A stretch of 64,000 nt of DNA from contig JBDHBX010000016.1 of assembly GCA_039592335.1 (NCBI GenBank), forward strand, positions 1 through 64,000, in the 5' to 3' direction. The position numbers were made by a program, and so were the translations under genes. This document shows positions 1 to 9,371 of this stretch, in pieces (position 1 is the first letter of the stretch; each line of letters begins with the position of its first letter). The DNA is from WVYX01 sp039592335. GTDB taxonomy: Bacteria > Gemmatimonadota > Gemmatimonadetes > Gemmatimonadales > GWC2-71-9. Below the pieces are notes generated by a model. The model ran no database searches. It saw only the letters and a program-made list of their open reading frames with translations, and had not been told where the DNA came from.

Positions 1-21
1 AGCCTCGCGGTCGCCACACCG

Positions 22-52
22 AAAAAGAGAGCCCGGCCATGCGGCCGGGCTC
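22..52 (-). terminator. Rho-independent terminator closing the pilM-Q/lipoprotein operon
   Basis: A perfect 10-bp inverted repeat (29-38 with 43-52, loop ATGC) is followed on the minus strand by CTTTTTC. It lies 34 bases past the stop codon of the last gene of the pilMNOPQ operon, which is the position expected for its terminator. Confidence 0.85.
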
Positions 53-85
53 CGGAGTGCTCGATCGGCGGCCTCTTGCCTGCGC

Positions 86-2575
86 TTACCTGCGGGGCCA
101 GTTGAAGCCCGGAGCGGGCAAGGGGTTCGTGATGGGCGGCACGGCCACGGCTACCACACCGTTGGCGGTCACGCCCACCAGGATTTGCTCGCCGGTCGCG
201 GCGTTCTCCGACACACGGAGCGGTCCGGTGATCGGATCCCGCACTGGGATCACGGCGATCTTGTCGTACCAGTACGTATCGAACACTTCGATCACGGGAT
301 CGTCGCTCGCGCCGAACACGAGGCGGTCGTCGGACGTGCCCGGCGGGCTGCCCCGGTCGCGTGCGTCGAACGCGTGGTCGAAGTTCATGTCCATCCCGGA
401 GTTCAGGTTCCCGATGGACATCAGACCCATGAGCCGCAGGCCCTCGTCGAGCACGTAGATCGAGTCGGCCCGCACCAGGTTCGTGAGCCCGTTGAAGTTG
501 AGCGCGATGGACTTGACCGGGATGGCCGTGTTCACGATGAAGTCGCGCACCCGCAGCGCCGGCGAGATACCCAGATCGACGATCTCGTCGCCGGAGAACG
601 GCACGCCCTCGATCACGATCGGCGGGCAGGCGGTGGTCACATGCCCCGTCAGCCGGCTGTAGCCGATCACGCGGGCAAAACCGTTGGGAGGCTCCTGACT
701 CGAACCGCCCTCACCGATCAGGGCGTGTGTGAAGTCGCCCGAGTTCCGCACGAACGTCGAATCCAGGAACGCGAGCTCCTCCAAGTTCACCGTGCGGCCA
801 CAGGATGCCGAGAGAACCAGCTCCATCGCGGTTCCCGGCCCCCGGTCCACCCAGATCTGCAGGGTGTCGCTCTGGGGAGACGGCGCCACCGCGGCCTGCT
901 CCCAGAAGAAGTGGGACTCCGGTGTGGCGGAGGTCAGGTTTTCCCACCGCACCGTGCCGCGCTCGGTGAAATCCACCGGGTCGCCCGGCTGGGCTTCCGT
1001 CGGGTCCGTGGAGTAGATGGCGAAGACCTGGTCCGACTGGCAGGCGGTGCCGGGACCGCCAGTGGGGATGCACGTCATCCCCAGGTATTCCGGCCGGTCG
1101 GTGAAGTCGAACTCGATGATCTTGAGCTTGATCGCCCCGGTGGCCGCGTCGATCTCCGTCTGCACGCTCTGGACCAGGAAGTTGGGGAGCTGGTGTCGCC
1201 GTTCCTCCTGCCGGGACTGCATGTTGACGATCGAGAAGTTCGTACCGCCCGAGTTCGCTACCACCACCGTATCATCGTGGTCACCCGCCGTGTTGCGCGG
1301 CCAGAGCGCGATGCCCCAGGGCCGGGCGCCGACGGGAACGGGGGCGGCGAACGTCGTGTTTGCCACCTGGAAGACCTCAAGCTGATTCAGGGTGCGGTTG
1401 GTGAGCCACACCTCGTTCAGGTTGCGGTTATAGATCGCGTCGGCGATGTCCCCGCCCGAGGGAAGTGCCGTGGTCACGCCGGCCACGACGAGCACAGTAT
1501 CCACGCCGGCAGCCGCGGCGGCCGCGCGCCGGGCCCCCGCCGGAGGGGCCGGGCTGGTCGCCGAGGTCCCGAAGTTCCCGGCAGCGTCCTGTGCAAACGC
1601 GGTGATCACCACCGGCACCGGCAGGTTGGTGAAGTTGAACCCGACGACCCAGAACTCCGTGACGTCGGTCAGATTGCCCGCCAGCGTGCGGGATGCGCCA
1701 CCCACGGTGTCACCGGCCAAGTCCACGGCAGTCCACCCGATGAGGGTAATGCCGCTCGGATCCGTCGCGTTCACCCGGATGGTATCGTCGACCTCCACGC
1801 GGGCGCCGATCTCGAAGGTCACCAGTGGCGGGTCGGTATCGTTGGCGGCCGACTGGATGTTCACGACCACCTGGGAGCTAATCGCCCTCCGGTCGGCGGA
1901 ATCCACCGCGAATCCGGTAAGGGTGAAGGTCCCCTCGGCCGCACCGACGGGGATCGTGAGCGTGTCCCGGAACGTGGTGTCGCTGGGCAGGGCGACCTGC
2001 TTGGTGCCACTCGAGTCGCCGCCCGTGATGATGCCGTCGAACAGGTAGCCCACGCGCTTGACCCCGTCCCGCTGCGTGGCATTGATGTCCACCAGGAGGT
2101 CCTTCCCCGCCGACGTGATTGCCCCGTCGCTCGGGTTGAGGACGGTGACGAGCAGGGCCGCAGCGTTCACCAGGAAGATTGAATCCAGCGCGCTCGCGCC
2201 GTTGAGGGCGCCATCCACCGCCTGGGCCGTGATCTTGACCCACCCACCAGCGACGCTCCCTTCGGCGAACTGCACGTCAAACGGGACGGAGATGGAGGTC
2301 ACCGCGCTGGTGAAAGTGGAGTCGACCGTCGCGATGACCCCTCCCTCCATGGTCACGGAGAGGTTCTTCAGGCCCAGATTGTCCCCGGCCGTGACCGTGA
2401 ACTGGAGGCCCTCGGAGATGTCGACGGTATCAGGATTCCCACCCGTCGTGATGCCCACGGTGGGCGGGACAAAATCCTGCGTGACCCCGGGCGAGAGTGC
2501 CGCCTCGTTGCAGCCGGCCGCGACGAGGACCATCGCCGCCACGGCGACGCCTGTTCGAATGGTCGAGTTGTGCAT
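86..2575 (-). CDS. Large surface lipoprotein with Ig-like repeats, encoded downstream of pilQ
   Basis: The 829-residue product starts with a lipoprotein signal (residues 1-22, lipobox LVAAGC). Residues about 35-350 look like successive bacterial Ig-like modules of roughly 100 residues, with recurring 'DPPLVTFEIG'-type and 'PVPVVITAFAQDAAGN'-type segments. The middle (about 365-450) resembles an NHL or YVTN-type beta-propeller segment. The C-terminal part is not recognised. The start has a strong GGAGG site 7 bases upstream and lies only 17 bases after the pilQ stop, so it is very likely the last gene of pilMNOPQ. By position it could be an outer-membrane, pilus-associated adhesin or secretin-associated lipoprotein; this is inference and no PilY1 motif is visible. 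Confidence 0.75.
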   Translation of the reverse strand: MHNSTIRTGVAVAAMVLVAAGCNEAALSPGVTQDFVPPTVGITTGGNPDTVDISEGLQFTVTAGDNLGLKNLSVTMEGGVIATVDSTFTSAVTSISVPFDVQFAEGSVAGGWVKITAQAVDGALNGASALDSIFLVNAAALLVTVLNPSDGAITSAGKDLLVDINATQRDGVKRVGYLFDGIITGGDSSGTKQVALPSDTTFRDTLTIPVGAAEGTFTLTGFAVDSADRRAISSQVVVNIQSAANDTDPPLVTFEIGARVEVDDTIRVNATDPSGITLIGWTAVDLAGDTVGGASRTLAGNLTDVTEFWVVGFNFTNLPVPVVITAFAQDAAGNFGTSATSPAPPAGARRAAAAAAGVDTVLVVAGVTTALPSGGDIADAIYNRNLNEVWLTNRTLNQLEVFQVANTTFAAPVPVGARPWGIALWPRNTAGDHDDTVVVANSGGTNFSIVNMQSRQEERRHQLPNFLVQSVQTEIDAATGAIKLKIIEFDFTDRPEYLGMTCIPTGGPGTACQSDQVFAIYSTDPTEAQPGDPVDFTERGTVRWENLTSATPESHFFWEQAAVAPSPQSDTLQIWVDRGPGTAMELVLSASCGRTVNLEELAFLDSTFVRNSGDFTHALIGEGGSSQEPPNGFARVIGYSRLTGHVTTACPPIVIEGVPFSGDEIVDLGISPALRVRDFIVNTAIPVKSIALNFNGLTNLVRADSIYVLDEGLRLMGLMSIGNLNSGMDMNFDHAFDARDRGSPPGTSDDRLVFGASDDPVIEVFDTYWYDKIAVIPVRDPITGPLRVSENAATGEQILVGVTANGVVAVAVPPITNPLPAPGFNWPRR

Positions 2576-2592
2576 AGCCCTGCCTCCGCCGC

Positions 2593-4410
2593 TTAGCGGG
2601 CCTCCTCAGCCATCGCCGCCGGATTGTCGATGATGTGCGGCGTGACCAGGATCAACAGGTCGCGGCGCGTCTCCTGGCGCTGCGTGAATCCGAAGAGGCC
2701 ACCTATGACCGGCAGGTCTACAAGAAACGGGATTCCGCTCTTTGCCACCGTGACCTGAGTCACCGTGAGCCCTCCGATCACCGCGGTCTGGCCGTCGTCC
2801 ACCAGGATCTGGCTTGACGCCTCCTGGGTCTGGAACGTGAACCCGATGTCGGACGGGGCCGCCTGGATCGATGAGTTCTCGGCGTGCACCGTCATCAGCA
2901 CCTGGCGGTTGTTGGTCACGTGCGGCGTCACCCGGAGCTTGATACCGGTCTCCACGTAGTCCACCGTGGCCTGCGCCTGCTGTGCCTGAGCGGCGACGTC
3001 CACCACGCGAACCGGGGTACGCTCACCCACCAGGATGTAGGCCTCGGTGTTGTCGGCCGTGGAGGTGAGCGGCTCGGCCTGCAGGTCGGCCAGTTCCACC
3101 CGCTGCAGGGCGCTCACGAAGGCGGTGACGCTGAAGTTGCCGATGGCGGTGGACCAGATCAGCTCGAGCGCGGGATTGATGATCTGCGATTCCGCATTCG
3201 CCACGGCGGCGAGCTGGTTGCCACCGAGGTCCACGATGCTCGGCGTCTCGTCCGGGTCGAAGAAGTCGGTCGGCGCCACCGCGTCGGGCACCCCGTCGCC
3301 ATCGATATCGACCGGTTGGTTGGTGCGTGGGTCGGGACGCGTTACGAGCGTGTTGTAGTACTGCGTCGGGCTCCCAATGTCGTACTGGACACCGAGCTCC
3401 TCGATGTTGCTCCGGTTCACGAAGATGATCTTCGCCTGGATCGAAACCTGCGGCGTCTGGATGTCGAGCTGCTGCACGAAGTCCACGTCCTCCTGCAGAC
3501 GGCTGCGGATGTCCGTGATGATCAGGCTGTTGGTCCCCGTGTCGGCCACCACGCGGCCGCGTTCCGGCGTGAGGATCGTCTCCACAACCGGCACCAGCGA
3601 CGCCGCGCGGGCGTAGTTCACGGCCACGATCCGCGTCTCGGTGGGCTCGGTGGAGTCACGAGCCAGCAGGGCCGACCGCGAGTCCACCCGAATGATCCCC
3701 GGCGGGTCCTCGATCGCGTCGAGTCCCTGCGCTTCGAGCACCACCTGGAACGCGAGGTCCCAGGGCTGGTTGCGGATGTCGGCTGTGACGTAGCCCTCGA
3801 TGTCCTTGCCGAGGATGATGCTCTTCCCGGACAGCTCCGCGAACCCGGACATCACGTCGGCGATGGTGGCGGAGTCGAACGACGCCGTCACCGTCGGCTG
3901 CTGTGACTGGAACGGGGGTGGCGCAGAGCCCACCGCGCGGGCCACAGCGGGAGCAGGCGTGAAGACCTGACCACCGTCGGCGACCGCGTACTCGGACGGG
4001 GCGCTCGAGGACCACGCGGCGAAGCCGCGATCGGCACCCAGCGTAATCCGGATGGCATCGTCCGCATACTCCAGCTGGTAGTCCTTCAACTCATCCAGCT
4101 CGAGCACAATGCGGACCACGTCGGGGCGGAACTGGGCGTAGCGGATGTTCAGGATGCCACCCCGATTCTGCCCGTCGTAGACCAGCTCCTGGGCGTTGAG
4201 CTTGGCCCCGAGCACGTCGATGACGAGGCGCGCTGGATTCTGCAGCGTGAAGTCCTGCACGGAGACACTGCCGCGCACATCGATCACGACGTGGGCACGG
4301 CCCGCTCCGGGCAGCACGCTCACCGCGTTGACCTCGCCCGGCCCCGCCGCGCCGGCGCGGGGCGCCACCAGGACGAGCCCGGCGAGCGCGAGTATCAGAG
4401 ACCGCCTCAT
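2593..4410 (-). CDS. pilQ: Type IV pilus secretin PilQ
   Basis: This 605-residue protein forms the outer-membrane channel for the pilus. It has a signal peptide (about 1-22), an AMIN domain (about 25-125) of the kind that binds peptidoglycan, an STN/secretin N0-type domain (about 170-245), an N1-type domain (about 255-320) and a C-terminal secretin domain (about 325-600) with the typical end 'LLILVTPHIID'. Only one AMIN domain is visible, fewer than in some proteobacterial PilQ. The ATG overlaps the pilP stop (ATGA), so translation is probably coupled. It is the fifth gene of pilMNOPQ. Confidence 0.95.
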   Translation of the reverse strand: MRRSLILALAGLVLVAPRAGAAGPGEVNAVSVLPGAGRAHVVIDVRGSVSVQDFTLQNPARLVIDVLGAKLNAQELVYDGQNRGGILNIRYAQFRPDVVRIVLELDELKDYQLEYADDAIRITLGADRGFAAWSSSAPSEYAVADGGQVFTPAPAVARAVGSAPPPFQSQQPTVTASFDSATIADVMSGFAELSGKSIILGKDIEGYVTADIRNQPWDLAFQVVLEAQGLDAIEDPPGIIRVDSRSALLARDSTEPTETRIVAVNYARAASLVPVVETILTPERGRVVADTGTNSLIITDIRSRLQEDVDFVQQLDIQTPQVSIQAKIIFVNRSNIEELGVQYDIGSPTQYYNTLVTRPDPRTNQPVDIDGDGVPDAVAPTDFFDPDETPSIVDLGGNQLAAVANAESQIINPALELIWSTAIGNFSVTAFVSALQRVELADLQAEPLTSTADNTEAYILVGERTPVRVVDVAAQAQQAQATVDYVETGIKLRVTPHVTNNRQVLMTVHAENSSIQAAPSDIGFTFQTQEASSQILVDDGQTAVIGGLTVTQVTVAKSGIPFLVDLPVIGGLFGFTQRQETRRDLLILVTPHIIDNPAAMAEEAR

Positions 4411-4904
4411 GGTAGTTCCTCCTGCCTGCGGCGCATGGCCAACGTGCGCTGCCGCTCGACGCCGAATTCCTCGATGATCACAAGTACTTCGTGCTGGCGA
4501 ATCTCCGTGATCCGCAGCCGACCCACCTCGTCCCCCACACGCACCGTGTACCGCTGACCGACCGTCGTGTCCCGGAGCACGGCTACGCTGCTACTGGGAT
4601 AGCGCGGGTTGTAGGTGATCGAGGTGACCCGGAGGTCCTCCAGCAACGGCCGGACGGCGCCCGACCGCAGCAACGAGATGAACGGGTCGCGTCCCGACCC
4701 GCCGTAGGAGTACACCTCGCGGTTGAGCTCCACTCGGGCCGCCTGCGGGTCCTCGACTTGCTGCAGTTGCGCCCCCGTGTCGGCGAGTGCCGCGGCAGCC
4801 GGCTCGGCCTGTGCCGGCGGCGAGGGGGGTTCCTCCCCACCACACGCGCCCACGGCCAAACCCACGCACGCCAGAATCCAGACCAGCTCCCTATTCTGTT
4901 TCAC
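4407..4904 (-). CDS. pilP: Pilus assembly lipoprotein PilP
   Basis: The 165-residue product has a lipoprotein signal ending in VGACGG (about residues 14-22), a Pro/Ala-rich linker and a small beta-domain (about 65-160), as in PilP, which links the inner-membrane PilN/PilO complex to PilQ. The segment 'YSYGGSGRDPF' matches the conserved PilP 'R-x-P-F' region. The start is GTG with a GGAGG site upstream. The gene overlaps pilO by 14 bases and pilQ by 4. Its identity rests partly on position in pilMNOPQ. Confidence 0.88.
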   Translation of the reverse strand: MKQNRELVWILACVGLAVGACGGEEPPSPPAQAEPAAAALADTGAQLQQVEDPQAARVELNREVYSYGGSGRDPFISLLRSGAVRPLLEDLRVTSITYNPRYPSSSVAVLRDTTVGQRYTVRVGDEVGRLRITEIRQHEVLVIIEEFGVERQRTLAMRRRQEELP

Positions 4905-5496
4905 CGCTGCCTCCCGTGGACGGCGGCTTCACGAACGTCCGCAACTGGAACTGTGCCTGCAGGAGAGCGCCCGTCGTGTCCCCGTACGCGACCTGGGCGG
5001 TCAGGGGGGCGATCCCCAGAGTGAGCTCGTAGGGCACCATGATCCGGGGTAGCGAGGCCACGTCGGCAAGGAACTCGCCGATCTCGTCGTAGTGCCCCAC
5101 GACACTCATCCGGTAGCGGTGCCTGTCGAACATGCCCTCAGCCTCGACCGACTGCGGGTTGATTTCCTGGATGTGCACCCCCCGCAGCGTCGCCCGGGAT
5201 GCGATGTCGTCGATCAGGCTCGGAACCTCATTCTCCAGTGGAACGAGCAGACGCATGAGCTCCAGACTGGCTTCGTAGTCGGCCACTCGCTGCCGCAGGC
5301 TCTCGACGGTGCCCGATGCCAGGTCGCGCCGGGCCGATTCCACCGTTGCCCGCAGCGAGTCGATCTCGGTCTCCAGCTGAACGATCTGCTCGGCCTTGGG
5401 CGTCCGCCACAGATACCAGAACCCTCCACCCGCGGCGACGGCGACGATGACGAGCAGCACGAGGAGCTGTTGCCGATCCTTCCGGGAGAGCGCCAT
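4891..5496 (-). CDS. pilO: Pilus inner-membrane alignment protein PilO
   Basis: This is a 201-residue bitopic protein. It has a short cytoplasmic start, one membrane helix (about 11-29), a coiled coil (about 35-85) and a C-terminal ferredoxin-like domain. PilO dimerises with PilN to connect PilM with PilP/PilQ. A strong GGAGG site precedes the ATG. It lies 9 bases after pilN and overlaps pilP. Confidence 0.9.
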   Translation of the reverse strand: MALSRKDRQQLLVLLVIVAVAAGGGFWYLWRTPKAEQIVQLETEIDSLRATVESARRDLASGTVESLRQRVADYEASLELMRLLVPLENEVPSLIDDIASRATLRGVHIQEINPQSVEAEGMFDRHRYRMSVVGHYDEIGEFLADVASLPRIMVPYELTLGIAPLTAQVAYGDTTGALLQAQFQLRTFVKPPSTGGSGETE

Positions 5497-5505
5497 GACT
5501 CCTCC

Positions 5506-6186
5506 CTATCTCACCGATGCCGAGACCGGAACGGTCCGGATGAAAGACGAGTCCGCCTGTCGGAACGTGGCGGTGATGCTGAACGCGGTGAGCGCCTTGT
5601 CGTCTTCCACCACCGTTCGGTTGGCACCTGGCACGACGTTCGCGAGCCAAGGGGAATTGGCCAGATTCCGAAGGAACCGGGTGTACGCCCCGATGTCGGA
5701 GGTGCGCCCGTCGACGATGAACTGCACGGGCACCGGTCCGACCGGTGCTCCTTCGGCGGTGACCGCCGGCGCCGCCTGCACGACGTTCAGGCCCACGAGC
5801 CAGGTGTAGTCGGGCAGCGACTTCGTCACCTCCTCCAGCACGTGCGGCCAGATGTAGCGGTCCGAGTCGATCGTGCGGATCTCACCCAGCTCCGTCTCGA
5901 GCGAGTCATGCAATCGCTCCGCGCGTCGTTTCTGAGCGATCATGTTCGAGAACCGACGGGCCTCCTGCCGGGCGCGGGTCGCTTCCTCGTTCAGCCCGGC
6001 CATCTCGGCCTGCATCGTGACGAACAAATAGCCGATACCACCACCCGCCACGATCCACGCCGCCACCGCTCCGATCAGGAGGGGGTCCTTCACCCCCTTG
6101 ATCAGCTGGCCGATGTTGGGAAGAGAAATGCCGGCGCCGGCCTTCTTCTTCCTCGGGCCCCCGAGCAGGTTGATCTGAATCCTCAT
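5506..6186 (-). CDS. pilN: Pilus inner-membrane protein PilN
   Basis: The 226-residue product carries the N-terminal cytoplasmic INLL motif (residues 5-8), which in PilN binds the groove of PilM. A membrane helix follows (about 35-57), then a coiled coil (about 58-100) and a periplasmic domain. The motif continues as GGPRKKK instead of the usual PWR, a small departure. AGGAG lies 7 bases before the ATG. It sits between pilM and pilO. Confidence 0.92.
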   Translation of the reverse strand: MRIQINLLGGPRKKKAGAGISLPNIGQLIKGVKDPLLIGAVAAWIVAGGGIGYLFVTMQAEMAGLNEEATRARQEARRFSNMIAQKRRAERLHDSLETELGEIRTIDSDRYIWPHVLEEVTKSLPDYTWLVGLNVVQAAPAVTAEGAPVGPVPVQFIVDGRTSDIGAYTRFLRNLANSPWLANVVPGANRTVVEDDKALTAFSITATFRQADSSFIRTVPVSASVR

Positions 6187-6205
6187 AGTCCTGCTCCTTC
6201 GACGC

Positions 6206-7255
6206 TCAGCTCCGCCGCCTGAGGGCGAGGCCGGTCGCCAGCATCAGCAGCGGCCCCATCTCGTCGGCGTTGAGCGTGTCGAACACGTTGTCCTTCGCGC
6301 GCATCCGCTGCAGCGGGCTGGCCACCTCCACCGGGAGGCGGAGCCGCTCCCCGAGCACGTCGGAGAGCCCTGGAATCCGGGCGCCGCCGCCGCAGCAGTA
6401 GACCCGCTGCAGGGGTCCGGCATCCCGGGCCGCCGTCTGGAGGAAAGCCCCGGCCCGCTCCAGGCCCACGGACATCTCCTCGCCCCGGTTCTTGACATAG
6501 GGCTCCAGGTCGGCCGTGAGCTCGTAGCCCTGGAGCAGATGGTCCGCGTCGTCGGCCGACATCCCGCGCTCCCGCTGGAGGTCCTCACGGAACTTCCGGG
6601 TACCCACGCTTAGGTCCCGGGTCAGGAGCGGAATCCCGTCGAGCAGGATGTTCACGTTGGTCACTTCGTGCCCGATGTTGAGGAGGGCGACGACACCGCC
6701 CATCGCCTCCGGATAGTTCAGCTCGAAGGCGTTGTGGAGAGCGAAGGCGTCCACATCCACGATGGCAGGCTCCAGGCCCGCCTGGATGAGGAGCTGCATC
6801 TTGTCCTCCACCAGGTCTCGCTTGGCCGCCACCAGGAGCACATCCATCTGGAGGCCCTCACCGTCGGGGTCCAGGATCTGGAAGTCCAGCTCCACCGCCT
6901 CGATGTCGAACGGCACATGCTGCTGGGCCTCCCAGCGGACCACCTCGTAGGCATCGCTCTCCTTCATGCGGTCGACCTGGATCTTCTTGATGATCACGTC
7001 GCGGCCGCCCACCGCCGCCACGACGTGCTTCTGCTTGATGCCGGCGGTCCTGAACAGCCCCTGGATCGCGTCAGCCACGATGTCGGGGTCCATGACCTCG
7101 CCTTCGACGATGGCGTCCGCCAGGACTGGGGCGACCGCCACCCGGCTCAGGACCGGCTCAGACTTCTTGTGGTCGACCTCGACCAGCTTGAGGAGCCCGC
7201 TGCCAATGTCCAGGGCGACCGTCGATTGTGCACCCCCGAGCCCGAAAATCGCCAT
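6206..7255 (-). CDS. pilM: Actin-like pilus assembly ATPase PilM
   Basis: PilM is a cytoplasmic actin/FtsA-fold protein that recruits PilN. The 349-residue product has the phosphate-1 motif ALDIGSGLLKLVEV near the N-terminus, a central 'GGVVALLNIGHEVTNV' phosphate-2 segment and an adenosine-like 'YCCGGGARIPGL' motif. I start it at the ATG at 7255. A longer frame opens with TTG at 7327, but that TTG is part of a TTGACA -35 box, and the 24 extra residues do not look like PilM. It heads the pilMNOPQ operon. Confidence 0.93.
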   Translation of the reverse strand: MAIFGLGGAQSTVALDIGSGLLKLVEVDHKKSEPVLSRVAVAPVLADAIVEGEVMDPDIVADAIQGLFRTAGIKQKHVVAAVGGRDVIIKKIQVDRMKESDAYEVVRWEAQQHVPFDIEAVELDFQILDPDGEGLQMDVLLVAAKRDLVEDKMQLLIQAGLEPAIVDVDAFALHNAFELNYPEAMGGVVALLNIGHEVTNVNILLDGIPLLTRDLSVGTRKFREDLQRERGMSADDADHLLQGYELTADLEPYVKNRGEEMSVGLERAGAFLQTAARDAGPLQRVYCCGGGARIPGLSDVLGERLRLPVEVASPLQRMRAKDNVFDTLNADEMGPLLMLATGLALRRRS

Positions 7256-7298
7256 ATCTGCCGACCAGTAAACGAGATAAGAGACTTGGCGGACGACT

Positions 7299-7327
7299 AC
7301 AGTACGACCCACCCCGATTTTTGTCAA
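7299..7327 (-). promoter_or_regulatory. Sigma-70 type promoter of the pilMNOPQ operon
   Basis: The minus strand reads TTGACA (7322-7327), a 17-base spacer and TACTGT (7299-7304). The -35 is perfect and the -10 keeps the key T-A-...-T positions. The predicted transcript would start near 7292 and give a leader of about 37 bases before the pilM ATG. Confidence 0.7.
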
Positions 7328-7377
7328 GCTCCAACCTACTTTAACCCACCATGATCAAAGCCCCGTCCCACTTTCAC

Positions 7378-8493
7378 TTACGGAATCCGGTACAGGCGCA
7401 TCCAGCTGCGATCAACGATGGGTTCTGGGCCTCCCCGGGCCACCACGGCCCGCCGCACGGCGCAGCTCGAGTAGCCCACCGAGGGGCCCGACAGACCTGA
7501 TTGCGCGACCACTACGGTAGCTGCGACCACCCCTCCCCTGAAGTGACCTCCCTCACCGGTTGTGTCAAATTGACCCAGGACCAGAATCGGCCCATAGAAC
7601 CGAAACCCGCCGGACACCACCAAGTCCCCATCCACCACGAGGATCCCCTGACCCCGACCCCCGTGGAGCCGGAGGTCGCCTTCGGCGAAGATCAGGGGGA
7701 GGTGATCCCCGCAGACACCCCCTGGGCGGTCCGGATCGCCCCAGTTGGAGGGGACACCGTAGCGACACTTTCCGGCCACCTGGCTCGGGCCCGGCGTCCA
7801 GCGACCCGGCCCGATGACTTTGTCCGCCAGGGCCCGGAGGGTCGCGACCTCGACCCCGGCGATGCGGCCCGGCCGGGTTGGCAGCGTGTCCGCCAGCACC
7901 GGCGGGGCACCCATCACGCACGCGAGTCCGGAGCAGTCGGCAAGCTCGAGCGGGGCCCCTTCGGGGAGACGGATCCCCGGCCGGGGGGCACCCGGGACCG
8001 GGCACGGCCACGCGGGGGGCGCCTCGTCGAGCCCGCTCACGGAAGCGACCCCCACGAGCCGCACTGGACCGTGCACACGGAGGGCGGCGGTGATCGACAG
8101 CTCGAGGGCGCTGAGCCGGACCAGGAGGCCGACCCGCTGGCGAGCGGCTCGACCCGGGCCCACACCCTCCGATTCAATAAGGAAGAGCAACTCGGAGAGC
8201 CGCCGAACGCTGCCCCGATGGGACCCCAGGCCGGGGGCGATGCCTGCGAACCCGGCCGCCCCACCCACCTCGAGCCGGTTGTACCCCGCGACCCGCCAGT
8301 TCACGATCTGGATCTGAATGCCCTCCTCGGCAGCAGCGAGTGCGCGCGTGACGGCCGCGGGGGTGCGCGCCACCCGCAGCTCGGCAAGACCCACGAGCCA
8401 AGCCGCCGTCACCAGCATCCCGATCACGGAGAGCGCCACGAGGGTGAGGAGCAGTGCCCCACCCCGCTCGTGCCCTGGGGGCCCGCTTCTCAT
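7378..8493 (-). CDS. PilX-like minor pilin / pilus assembly protein
   Basis: The 371-residue product starts at the ATG at 8493, overlapping the upstream stop as ATGA. The N-terminus is short and basic (HERG), followed by a hydrophobic helix starting GALLLTLVALSVIG (about 12-40) and an 'ALAAAEEG' segment, as in PilX/GspK-type proteins. The usual Glu at +5 of the pilin motif is not seen (ALLLT), also a PilX/GspK feature. The rest is extracytoplasmic with several Cys residues and Gly-rich C-terminal strands resembling the polymer-like beta repeats of some pilus-associated proteins. It is the last gene of a pilV-pilW-pilX-like minor pilin set. Confidence 0.7.
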   Translation of the reverse strand: MRSGPPGHERGGALLLTLVALSVIGMLVTAAWLVGLAELRVARTPAAVTRALAAAEEGIQIQIVNWRVAGYNRLEVGGAAGFAGIAPGLGSHRGSVRRLSELLFLIESEGVGPGRAARQRVGLLVRLSALELSITAALRVHGPVRLVGVASVSGLDEAPPAWPCPVPGAPRPGIRLPEGAPLELADCSGLACVMGAPPVLADTLPTRPGRIAGVEVATLRALADKVIGPGRWTPGPSQVAGKCRYGVPSNWGDPDRPGGVCGDHLPLIFAEGDLRLHGGRGQGILVVDGDLVVSGGFRFYGPILVLGQFDTTGEGGHFRGGVVAATVVVAQSGLSGPSVGYSSCAVRRAVVARGGPEPIVDRSWMRLYRIP

Positions 8494-9371
8494 CGACGCC
8501 GGCGGTTGCGGAGGCCGATCTCGAGCCACACCGAGTCCCGGAGCGGCCCGGCGCCCAAACCGGCCGGTGCCTGCGCCACGAGCCAGATGTCGATCCGGGA
8601 GACCTCGCCGGACCGGGCAGCCGGTGCCCCGGAGGCCGCTATATAGGAAAGGCGGAACCCGTTCGGGGCGAGCGGACCCAACACCGGCTGGATAGTGCTC
8701 CACCCACTCGCCTTGGCACGGCCTCGCGCACCCAACCACCAGGTCCCGTCGCCGGCCCGGTAGGCCGCCAGCTGCATCAGCTCGTTGGTGAGGACGGGAG
8801 CACCGGCATGCACATCGAGCAGGCCCCCGCGCGGCGAGATGGCGGCGAGTTCGAGGATCACGCCGGCTGCTCCGTCGGGACATGTCGCCGCCGCTCGGCG
8901 GAGGCCCACCAGGTCGGCGCGCACCCAGTAGTCGTCGTGATCGCTGGTGGGGTCCGCCTGGGCGTAGACCAGCACCGAGTCGCGCCGGGGGTCCGGGGCG
9001 CGCATCCCGTATCGTGGCTCCGCCCCTACGGTGAGCGAGCCCGTGTGCGGACCGGAGACTTGGGGGAGCGCGCAGAGAAAGGATTGGGTGCGAGCCACCT
9101 GGAAGGAGACCGCCGCCGGCTCCGTAGCCACCAGCGCATCCAGCCCGGCCAACTCCAGGGGGAGCATCGTGGCGGCCGCCCGCAGCGTCACCGAAACCGC
9201 CACCGCCGCGTGCTGCCACTGGTACGCCCGCTGGCCCAGAACCACCAGCGCCAGCACGGCCGACGCCACCAGACCGGTGAGCACCAGGGCAACGAGGAGC
9301 TCGACCAGCGTCACTCCGGCGCCGCCCGGCGCCGGCTCAGCAGACCACGGTCGCCGCGACCGTATCGGCAC
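8490..9371 (-). CDS. PilW/GspJ-like minor pilin
   Basis: This 293-residue prepilin-like protein has a processing site at Gly then VTLVELLVAL: Gly at -1 and Glu at +5, followed by the long hydrophobic alpha-1 helix. I choose the GTG at 9371, which has AGGGGA 4 bases upstream; the frame is open further upstream but without a better site. The leader would be about 19 residues, longer than usual. It overlaps the upstream minor pilin by 35 bases and the downstream one by 4. It probably primes or caps the pilus. Confidence 0.75.
   Translation of the reverse strand: MPIRSRRPWSAEPAPGGAGVTLVELLVALVLTGLVASAVLALVVLGQRAYQWQHAAVAVSVTLRAAATMLPLELAGLDALVATEPAAVSFQVARTQSFLCALPQVSGPHTGSLTVGAEPRYGMRAPDPRRDSVLVYAQADPTSDHDDYWVRADLVGLRRAAATCPDGAAGVILELAAISPRGGLLDVHAGAPVLTNELMQLAAYRAGDGTWWLGARGRAKASGWSTIQPVLGPLAPNGFRLSYIAASGAPAARSGEVSRIDIWLVAQAPAGLGAGPLRDSVWLEIGLRNRRRR

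Noticed and set aside
185..2182. Long plus-strand frame of 665 codons opposite the lipoprotein gene
   Set aside because: Product is rich in Arg, His, Gly and Asp with no family signal, the usual shadow of a GC-rich gene on the other strand. The minus-strand product has a signal peptide, ribosome site and terminator.
7256..7327. N-terminal extension of PilM from a TTG
   Set aside because: The TTG belongs to a TTGACA -35 box with TACTGT 17 bases on; the ATG at 7255 gives a PilM of normal length.
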